From contig CP020563.1 in the NCBI GenBank assembly GCA_002082585.1, positions 3,094,001 to 3,158,000 on the forward strand: a DNA stretch of 64,000 bases, read 5' to 3'. This stretch comes from Kitasatospora albolonga. GTDB lineage: Bacteria > Actinomycetota > Actinomycetes > Streptomycetales > Streptomycetaceae. The notes under the pieces were generated by a model, which ran no database searches, had not been told where the DNA came from, and saw nothing but the letters and a program-made list of their open reading frames with translations. Positions 57,956-64,000 of the stretch are shown here, one piece after another. Position 1 is the stretch's first letter; each line of letters begins with the position of its first letter. A program made the translations under genes and the position numbers.

Positions 57956-59073
57956 GTGGCTGAGCCTGTGCGGGTGCGCAGACTGACCGACCAGGAAGGG
58001 CAGAAGCTGCAGCAGATCGTGCGCCGGGGAAGTACCAGCTCCGTGCGTTACCGGCGTGCGATGATGCTGCTGGCCTCGGCGGGCGGGAACCGTGTTCCGG
58101 TGATCGCCCAGTTGGTCCAGGCCGATGAGGACACGGTGCGGGATGTGATCCACCGGTTCAACGAGATGGGCCTGGCCTGCCTGGACCCTCAGTGGGCGGG
58201 AGGCCGTCCCCGCCTGCTCAGCACTGACGACGAGGACTTCGTCGTCCAGACGGCCGCCACCCGCCCCGCGAAGCTCGGCCAGCCCTTCACCCGCTGGTCG
58301 ATCCGCAAACTCGCCGCCTACCTGCGGAAAGTGCACGGACGTGTCATCCGCATAGGCCGTGAAGCCTTACGGTGCCTGCTCCGGCGCCGCGGCATCACCT
58401 TCCAGCGCACCAAGACATGGAAGGAGTCGCCCGACCCGAGCGCGACGCCAAGCTCGACCGCATCGAGCACGTCCTGGAGCACTTCCCGGACCGGGTCTTC
58501 GCCTTCGACGAGTTCGGGCCGCTGGGGATCCGGCCCACCGGAGGCTCCTGCTGGGCGAAGCAGGGCAAGCCCGACCGTCTGCCGGCGACCTACCGCCGCA
58601 CGCACGGCGTGACCTACTTCCACGGCTGCTACTCCGTCGGGGACGACCGGTTGTGGGGCGTCAACCGCCGCCGCAAAGGCACCGCCAACACGCTGGCCGC
58701 GCTGAAGTCGATCCGCGCCGCCCGGTCTGACGGCGCCCCGATCTACATCATTCTGGACAACCTCTCCGCCCACACCGGTGCGGACATCCGCCGCTGGGCG
58801 AAGAAGAACAAGGTCGAGCTGTGCTTCACCCCGACCTATGCGTCCTGGGCCAACCCGATCGAGGCGCACTTCGGCCCGCTGCGGCAGTTCACCCTGGCGA
58901 ATTCCAACCACCGCAGCCATCCCGCGCAGACCCAGTCACTGCACCGCTACCTGCGCTGGCGCAACGCCAACGCCCGCCACCCCGACGTCCTCGCCGCACA
59001 GCGCAAGGAACGCGCCCGCATTCGCAGCGAGAAGGGCATCCGCTGGGGCGGCAGACCAGCCCTCGCGGCGTGA
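57956..59073 (+). pseudogene. IS630-family transposase with a frameshift (ORFA/ORFB)
   Basis: The first frame (from about GTG 57956) encodes the DNA-binding half: EPVRVRRLTDQEGQKLQQIVRRG, RYRRAMMLLASAGG, and helix-turn-helix VIAQLVQADEDTVRDVIHRF. The second frame, ending 59073, encodes the catalytic half: VFAFDEFGPLG (first Asp), IYIILDNLSAHTG (second Asp) and TPTYASWANPIEAHFG (Glu), an intact DDE set. The frames join near 58425-58440, where KTWKESPDP must switch by -1 to ERDAKLDRIEH. No slippery heptamer is visible at the joint, so programmed frameshifting is possible but unproven. Codon TTA occurs at 58367-58369. Passes as pseudogene or frameshifted IS. Confidence 0.85.
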
Positions 59074-59098
59074 TCAAGAACGGTCCACGCCTTCCTCG

Positions 59099-59665
59099 CT
59101 AGAGGCGGCGTGCCGCAACAACCGCTGAGCTGGCGGGCGTTGTGAGAACTTCAGTGGCGTCCAGGGCCGGATGAGTGAGGTAGAACAGGCGGAGCTCATC
59201 GACTTCGCCGCCGAAACGAGGCGGCCAATGGGGCGATGGGGTGAAGTCGTCCAGGATGAGAAGGCCACCGGGAGCCAGCAGCTCGACGACCTGCTCGGGG
59301 TCGTCACGCTTGCCTCCGCCGTCGCAGAAGAAGACATCGAAGGGAGCGTGCTGCTCAAGCAGCCGCCAGTCCCCGGTGAGGACGCTGACGCGGTCGTCGT
59401 CCGCGAAGACACCAGCCGCTCGACGCGCAAGCTCCTCGTCCCGTTCCACGGTGACCAAGCGGGCACCGGCGCCAAGCCCGCTGTGCAGCCAGGCGGTACC
59501 CACGCCCGAGCCGGTGCCGCTCTCCGCAATGACTCCGTGGGGTTTCGCAGCAGCGGCCAGCCTGAGCAACCTGCCCACCTCGGGGATGCAGCTCTTCTTG
59601 AAACCCGCCTCGGAGGCGACACGCTCCGCGGCCACCACGCGAGACGGAACCGCACGCTCTGCCAT
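59099..59665 (-). CDS. SAM-dependent methyltransferase (O-methyltransferase-like) inside the IS element
   Basis: A 188-residue Rossmann methyltransferase. The SAM-binding region is ESGTGSGVGTAWLHSGL (motif I), followed by RLVTVERDEELARRAAGVF (acidic end of beta 2), RVSVLTGDWRLLE, PFDVFFCDGGGK (motif IV) and LLAPGGLLILDDFTP. It resembles caffeoyl-CoA O-methyltransferase-like proteins but is short. Start ATG 59665, with AAGGGGGA nine bases upstream; GTG 59671 is possible. It lies between the transposase and the right inverted repeat, so it is passenger cargo moved with the element. Confidence 0.85.
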   Translation of the reverse strand: MAERAVPSRVVAAERVASEAGFKKSCIPEVGRLLRLAAAAKPHGVIAESGTGSGVGTAWLHSGLGAGARLVTVERDEELARRAAGVFADDDRVSVLTGDWRLLEQHAPFDVFFCDGGGKRDDPEQVVELLAPGGLLILDDFTPSPHWPPRFGGEVDELRLFYLTHPALDATEVLTTPASSAVVAARRL

Positions 59666-59742
59666 GATCACGAATCCCCCTTCACCCTGGACATGACGCT
59701 ATCCGCCGGCAGAGGCGTCCGTACGGAGTTTCGCCTGCCCAC

Positions 59743-59772
59743 ACCCGGCAAACCTTCCCGGTCAGAGCACTA
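59743..59772 (-). repeat. right inverted terminal repeat of the IS630-like element
   Basis: Reading from 59772 leftwards on the - strand it begins TAGTGCTCTGACCGGGAAGG and matches the left end with one mismatch. The outer TA is the target duplication, also used by the stop codon of the gene at 59770. Confidence 0.9.
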
Positions 59773-60615
59773 GAGGTACGCCGCGTACCCGTCCAGGGCC
59801 CGCAGCACCTCCCGCTCACCGGCCGGGGGCAGCTGGAGCACGACCTCCTCGACGCCCAGGTCCGCGTAGTGGGCGAGCTTCCCGGGGTCGGGGAGAACGG
59901 CGTACGGCACCACCTGGAGGTCCTTCGGGTCGCGTCCCGCCTCCTCCCAGGCCGCCCGCAGCTTCGGTACGGACTCCGTCAGGCCCCGGCCGCCGATGGG
60001 CAGCCAGCCGTCCGCGTGCTCCGCGATGGCCGCGAACAGCTTCGGGCCCGCCGCGCCGCCGATCAGGGTGCGGGGGCCGACGACCGGACCGCGCGGCCCC
60101 TGGACCGGCTTCGGGAACGCGAAGCTCGCCCGCACCGACCCGTACTCGCCCTCGTACGGAGTCGGTCCGGCCGACCACAGTGCCCGCATCAGCGCCAGCC
60201 GGTCGCGCGTGAGCTCCCGGCGCGTGGACCACTCGACCCCGTGGTCGGCGGCCTCCTCGACGTTCCAGCCGTAGCCGACCCCCAGCGTGAACCGGCCACC
60301 GGAGAGGTGGTCCAGGGTCGCCACCTGCTTGGCCAGGCCGATCGGATCGTGCTGGGCGACCAGCGTGATCCCGGTGCCGAGCGTGATCCGTTCAGTGACG
60401 GCCGCCGCCTGGCCGAGCGCCACGAAGGGGTCGAGGGTGCGGCCGTACTCGCGGGGCAGGTCACCGCCCGCCGGGTACGGGGTGCGGCGGCTCACCGGGA
60501 TGTGGGTGTGCTCGGGCAGATAGAGCCCGGCGAACCCGCGCTGTTCCAGCTCGCGCGCCAGTCGCACGGGCGTCACCGTCTCGTCGGTGAGGAAGATCGT
60601 TGTGGCGATCCGCAT
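59770..60615 (-). CDS. LLM-class F420-dependent oxidoreductase
   Basis: A 281-residue luciferase-like oxidoreductase of the LLM/F420 type: TTIFLTDETVTPVRLARELEQRGFAGLYLPEHTHIP at the N-terminus, LGTGITLVAQHDPIGLAKQVATLDHLSGGRFTLGVGYGWNVEE in the centre, and GPRTLIGGAAGPKLFAAIAEHADGWLPIGG towards the end. These bind F420 or flavin and reduce or oxidise a small substrate. Start ATG 60615 follows GGAGGT. The TAG stop lies on the IS630-like element boundary: TA is the duplicated target and G the first IS base. Rejoining the flanks also gives TAG, so insertion left the protein unchanged. Confidence 0.9.
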   Translation of the reverse strand: MRIATTIFLTDETVTPVRLARELEQRGFAGLYLPEHTHIPVSRRTPYPAGGDLPREYGRTLDPFVALGQAAAVTERITLGTGITLVAQHDPIGLAKQVATLDHLSGGRFTLGVGYGWNVEEAADHGVEWSTRRELTRDRLALMRALWSAGPTPYEGEYGSVRASFAFPKPVQGPRGPVVGPRTLIGGAAGPKLFAAIAEHADGWLPIGGRGLTESVPKLRAAWEEAGRDPKDLQVVPYAVLPDPGKLAHYADLGVEEVVLQLPPAGEREVLRALDGYAAYL

Positions 60616-60756
60616 CGAGAGCACCTCCGTCGTCGTCGGCCGGTCCGCCGGTACGGCATCCGGCGGCATCCGGCAGTACGTGGAACGTCGTCCGTCGAAG
60701 CGCCAAGGTAAGCCGTACACCCGTAAAATCCGACAGGGCCGCCGAAAGGACATGGG

Positions 60757-61212
60757 ATGGGACTGGGGTTCTTCCTGCTGCCCGCAGGGGGTGTGCTGAG
60801 TCTGACCGGCGTGTACCTGGGCAGCGGCACGCTCATCGGGGTGAGCTGGATCATGTGGCTGGCCGGTGTCCTGCTGCTGATCGCCCGGCGCAACCGCCGC
60901 CCTCCGGACCCGGATCAGCTGGCCGCCGCCGCTGCCGCCGGAGACGCCCGCGCGGTACGGGGACTGCGGATGCTCGCCCTGGACGCGCGGAGCCAGGGGC
61001 GGCCGGACGCGGCGCGGCGGATGCTGCGGCAGGCGGTGAAGGCCGGTGACGTGGAGTCGATGTGGGAGCTGGGCCGCCTGGTCCAGGAGCGCGAGGGGCT
61101 GGCGGCGGCGGAGCCGTGGTTCCGGATGGCCGCCGGGCGCGGTCACCCGGTCGCCCGGCGGCTCTTCCGGACGGGCGGCGAGCTCAACCCGGACGGGACG
61201 AGCCCGCTGTAG
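60757..61212 (+). CDS. small membrane protein with Sel1-like/TPR repeat
   Basis: A 151-residue protein. Two hydrophobic segments at the N-terminus (GLGFFLLPAGGVLSLTGVYLG and IGVSWIMWLAGVLLLIARR), then a soluble helical region with Sel1-like motifs: LAAAAAAGDARAVRGLRMLALDARSQGR, DAARRMLRQAVKAGDVESMWELGRLVQE and AEPWFRMAAGRGHPVARRL. Such proteins serve as scaffolds. ATG 60757. No operon partner. Confidence 0.75.
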   Translation: MGLGFFLLPAGGVLSLTGVYLGSGTLIGVSWIMWLAGVLLLIARRNRRPPDPDQLAAAAAAGDARAVRGLRMLALDARSQGRPDAARRMLRQAVKAGDVESMWELGRLVQEREGLAAAEPWFRMAAGRGHPVARRLFRTGGELNPDGTSPL

Positions 61213-61254
61213 CCGGTGCTCCCGGGGCCGGGTCCGGAGGCGGGCGTGGGGCTG

Positions 61255-61542
61255 TCAGGAACCGCTGGAGTAGAGGAAGAGGAAGGTGAACGGGGCGAGC
61301 GCGCCGAAGGCACCGAGGACGAAGCCGATGGCGCACAGGGTCCGGTTGCCCCTGTCCTTGTCTGCCAGGCCGAGGAGGCCGAAGGTGACCGCGAGTATCC
61401 CGGCCAGGATGGCGAGGATGCTGTAGAAGTACATGACGAGCAGCGCGATGACGCCCAGGCCGATCGAGACGGGCCCGTAGAGGGTCGCGGGGCTCTCGCT
61501 GGTTCCGCTCGTTCCGGTGTCTCCGGTCGTTCCGGTTGCCAT
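61255..61542 (-). CDS. DUF4190-like two-TM membrane protein
   Basis: A 95-residue protein with a Thr/Ser/Gly-rich N-terminus and two hydrophobic helices (YGPVSIGLGVIALLVMYFYSILAILAGILAVTFGLLGLADK, then CAIGFVLGAFGALAPFTFLFLY). This double-helix pattern with short DKDRG loop fits small DUF4190-like membrane proteins. Start ATG 61542 after AGGGGACG. Function unknown. Confidence 0.75.
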   Translation of the reverse strand: MATGTTGDTGTSGTSESPATLYGPVSIGLGVIALLVMYFYSILAILAGILAVTFGLLGLADKDRGNRTLCAIGFVLGAFGALAPFTFLFLYSSGS

Positions 61543-61723
61543 GTCGCGTCCCCTGTCGTGAGGTGTCGGCCTCGTCCGGGGTACGGGAACACCGTCCCGC
61601 CCCCCTCCCATCATGGCATTCACCGACGCCCCGCCCCGATCCGCCCCCGCCCCCATCACCCCGGCGCGCACGGCCCCTTGCGGGAGCGGACCGCCCCTCT
61701 CCCTCTCTCCCTCAGGCTCTTCC

Positions 61724-64000
61724 TCAGGCCAGGCCCAGCGCCGCCGCCCGGGTCAGAAACGCCAGCCGGGCCGTCTTCTCCGGCTTCTGGATCTCCGGGC
61801 CCAGCTCGAACCCGACCCGGACCATCCGGGCGATGGCCTTCTCGTTGCGGGCGTCGGGCTCGACGACGACCCGCAGGTGGGCCGGGTCGCTGAAGACGTA
61901 CCCGATGAACGCGGTGAGAAGGGATTCCGTGTACCCCTTCACCGCCCCCTCGCCCTCGGCGGGCGCGATCAGCAGGTGGATGCCGAAGTCGCCGGGCCGG
62001 ACGTCGTAGCACTCGCCCACCGGGTCGGCGTCCGGTTCGTACGTCTGGAAGAGCGCGGCCGGGACACCGTCGCGCAGCACCAGGTAGGCGTGGTGGGTGG
62101 GGAGCGAGCCGACGAACTCGTATATCTCCTGGACCTGTTCGCGGGTGTGGTCGGCCATGCCCCAGAAGCGGGCGCGCTCCTCGGTGACCCAGCCGTGCAG
62201 CAGGCCGGCGTCAGCCGCCGGGTCGACCGGGACCAGGCGGACGGTTCCGAAGCCCTCGACCTTCTGCTCGTACACGGCGGGGCGCAGGGCGGGGACGGTG
62301 GTCGTCGTCATGCTCGTGGTCTCCTCGGTGCGGTGCAGCAGGTTCCAGTCCGTGGTCACGGGGGCCAGACGGCCGCTCGCCCATAGTTCCGTCTGGTCGC
62401 GGTGGTGGGCGGAGCCCGGCACTCCGGACGCGCCGAACGGCACCACCCAGAGGCTGTCCTCACGGCGGGCCAGGTCCCAGACGTACCGGGCGGCCGGGCC
62501 GCGCGCGAAGAGGTTGGTGATCCCGGGGACGCTGGAGGTGGAGAGCACGCAGTCGTGGTCCCCGGCGAGCCCCGGCCAGACCTCCTCGGGGGTCGCGCCG
62601 GGCAGCGCCTGCCAGGGGGAGACCCGGTGGACCTCGCCCCAGGGGCTTTCCGCTCGCGTGGCGGCGACCGCCTCGGCCGATGCGGCGACGATCGCCAGCC
62701 GCTCCTCGTACGGGAGGAGTCCGACGGTGAGCAGGGTCTCCAGGGCGTAGCCGATCCGGGGTACGGCGGCGAGCCAGGGCCGGAAGAGGGGCGGGTACGC
62801 GGCGGAGCGCCAGGGGTCGGCGTCCCCCGTGACGGGCCGCAGGGCGGGGTGGTCCGCCAGCCGGTGGACGACGTCCGCGCGGAGCCGGGCGTAGAGGGTC
62901 GCGTCGGTGCTGTCCGCGTCCATGTGGCGGTCCCAGCGCAGCAGCCGGTCCCTCAGGCGTTCGGCGTCGGGCCCGAGGCCGGGGGCCCAGGCGAGCAGGG
63001 AGAGGAGCTGCCGGGAGGAGGCGAGGCGGGTGTCGGTGTGCACGACGGCCATGTCGGCGGCCGACCAGGGCGGCCCGGTGACCTCACGCGCTCCCGTGCC
63101 CGGAGGCGCGCCCAGCAACTCCCGTATCCGGTCGGCCCGGTGCGGGGGTGCGAACTCGATGCCGAGGGGGGCGGCGAGGCCGCGCTCGTTGGCCATCACG
63201 GCGGTGCCGGTGGCGGCATCGACCTCGGTACGGGGCATGGGCTCGGCGCCCTCGCGCCAGGCGTACGCCGGGTCGTGCGCGGGGACGACCCGCAGCCGGT
63301 TCTCGTACGGGCGCACGGGAACGTGCCCGGCGACCCGGTGCAGGGTGGCCCCGGTGGTGTCGGCGGCCAGGACCACGTTGACGGGTTCGACCCAGCCGTC
63401 GAGCGCGGCGTCGAGGTCGGCGACCGTACGGGCCCGGAGCAGGGCGGGCAGCACGTGGAAGCCCAGGTCGCCGGTGACGCGGGGCGGGTAGCGGAGGCTG
63501 ATGCGGGGGGCGTCCGGGCCGTCGTGGGCGTCGGAGGTGCCGGGGCTGTCCAGGGCGCCGGGACTCTCCGGCGCATCGGGAGCCGCAGCGGCGTTCGGCT
63601 CCTCCTGTACCTCGCGTACGGCGTTCAGCTCCTCCCGTACCTCCGGCACCTCCCCGATGATCACCGGCCCCCGGTCCGTCTCCACGACCTCGACCCGCTC
63701 CGGCTCGCCCCCAGCCACCTCGATGGTCTCCGTATGGGCATGGGCCCGGTACCAGCCGTCCGGTCCGAGCGCCTCCACCCCGCCGTCCGCCGTGCGGCGC
63801 AGCTGTTCCCGGTAGAGGTCCTGGTAGTCGGCCATCGCGTTGGTGATCGCCCAGGCGACGCCCCCCGTGTGCCCGAAGTGGGCGATGCCCGGGACGCCGG
63901 GGACGGCGAGGCCCACCACGTCGAACTCGGGGCAGGCGAGCCGGATCTGCTGGTAGACGCCCGGGTCCTCGATGAAGCGGTGCGGGTCGCCCGCGATGAC
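61724..64000 (-). CDS. penicillin acylase-type amidase fused to siderophore-type GNAT acetyltransferase (partial)
   Basis: One open frame runs from the right window edge to TGA 61724; the N-terminus, including the catalytic Ser of the amidase, is outside. The first part is the beta-chain of a penicillin acylase/PvdQ-type Ntn hydrolase: AGDPHRFIEDPGVYQQI, AVPGVPGIAHFGHTGGVAWAITN, FHVLPALLRAR and LPGATPEEVWPGLAGDHDCVLST. Without any stop, the last 195 residues form a GNAT-type acetyltransferase resembling IucB/MbtK/DesC siderophore enzymes: ERARFWGMADHTREQVQEIY, HHAYLVLRDGVPAALFQTYEP and VVVEPDARNEKAIARMVRVGFE. An internal ATG at 62311 has GAGGAG eight bases upstream, so the second domain may also be made alone. 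Confidence 0.85.
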   Translation of the reverse strand, partial: VIAGDPHRFIEDPGVYQQIRLACPEFDVVGLAVPGVPGIAHFGHTGGVAWAITNAMADYQDLYREQLRRTADGGVEALGPDGWYRAHAHTETIEVAGGEPERVEVVETDRGPVIIGEVPEVREELNAVREVQEEPNAAAAPDAPESPGALDSPGTSDAHDGPDAPRISLRYPPRVTGDLGFHVLPALLRARTVADLDAALDGWVEPVNVVLAADTTGATLHRVAGHVPVRPYENRLRVVPAHDPAYAWREGAEPMPRTEVDAATGTAVMANERGLAAPLGIEFAPPHRADRIRELLGAPPGTGAREVTGPPWSAADMAVVHTDTRLASSRQLLSLLAWAPGLGPDAERLRDRLLRWDRHMDADSTDATLYARLRADVVHRLADHPALRPVTGDADPWRSAAYPPLFRPWLAAVPRIGYALETLLTVGLLPYEERLAIVAASAEAVAATRAESPWGEVHRVSPWQALPGATPEEVWPGLAGDHDCVLSTSSVPGITNLFARGPAARYVWDLARREDSLWVVPFGASGVPGSAHHRDQTELWASGRLAPVTTDWNLLHRTEETTSMTTTTVPALRPAVYEQKVEGFGTVRLVPVDPAADAGLLHGWVTEERARFWGMADHTREQVQEIYEFVGSLPTHHAYLVLRDGVPAALFQTYEPDADPVGECYDVRPGDFGIHLLIAPAEGEGAVKGYTESLLTAFIGYVFSDPAHLRVVVEPDARNEKAIARMVRVGFELGPEIQKPEKTARLAFLTRAAALGLA

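Larger units (their letters stand above)
57869..59772. mobile_element. IS630-like insertion element carrying a methyltransferase gene
   Basis: A 1.9-kb element bounded by 30-bp inverted ends with one mismatch, reading inward from each side as TAGTGCTCTGACCGGGAAGG then TTCGCCGGGT (left) or TTTGCCGGGT (right). TA at both ends fits the TA target duplication of the IS630/Tc1 group; the element proper is 57871-59770. It contains the frameshifted transposase gene (+) and a methyltransferase gene (-) between it and the right end, so it carries a passenger gene. It is inserted at the stop codon of the LLM oxidoreductase gene at 59770 and between that and the PBP gene. Confidence 0.9.

Overview
The window is very GC-rich actinobacterial chromosome, almost certainly Streptomyces or a close relative. 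The pointers are third-position GC bias, GTG starts, many 4-base ATGA/GTGA gene overlaps, an F420 biosynthesis gene (fbiC), three XRE/DUF397-type modules, rare TTA leucine codons in regulators, and a CCA-less tRNA-Arg(CCT).

Layout. 1-6607 is the right part of a compact, translationally coupled cluster on the + strand: alpha/beta hydrolase end, alpha-oxoamine synthase-like PLP enzyme, ornithine cyclodeaminase-like enzyme, a tiny AtzG-like protein, an amidase, an MFS exporter, and a circularly permuted ATP-grasp enzyme whose 5' end carries two apparent +1 frameshifts. It looks like a small-molecule (amino-acid-derived) pathway. 6842-12551 (-) holds a LAL-type LuxR regulator overlapping the first of two aminopeptidase P paralogues. 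A CitE-like lyase, a tRNA-Arg and an acyltransferase follow.

15451-22781 (-) is a tight six-gene operon: TIR-domain protein, P-loop NTPase with a degenerate Walker A, an uncharacterised 333-aa protein, a vWA/OmpA lipoprotein, a four-TM coiled-coil protein and a small membrane protein. It spans cytosol, membrane and cell surface and is my best candidate for an undescribed conflict or defence system. A TTA-containing XRE-TPR regulator lies directly upstream. Next come a HIT protein, then an Mrr nuclease-TerD fusion with an R2K-type ATP-grasp gene, also stress/defence-like.

28-36 kb carries cell-envelope housekeeping (polytopic membrane protein, D,D-carboxypeptidase with a very long acidic N-terminus, GPP34 protein) and an XRE regulator. 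36.5-44.6 kb carries small regulators (DUF397, XRE, DUF2975), an SDR with a divergent partner, a catalytically degenerate ADP-ribosylglycohydrolase and a P-loop kinase. 44.7-48.9 kb is an MFS/FAD-oxidoreductase/LuxR locus. 48.9-57.7 kb has an NPP1-like secreted protein, an ALF-repeat protein, fbiC, a HAD phosphatase, a secreted sugar dehydrogenase and a penicillin-binding protein whose fifth codon is TTA. At 57869-59772 an IS630-like element carries a methyltransferase passenger gene and sits exactly at the stop codon of an F420-type LLM oxidoreductase. The right edge is a penicillin acylase fused to a siderophore-type acetyltransferase, incomplete at its N-terminus.
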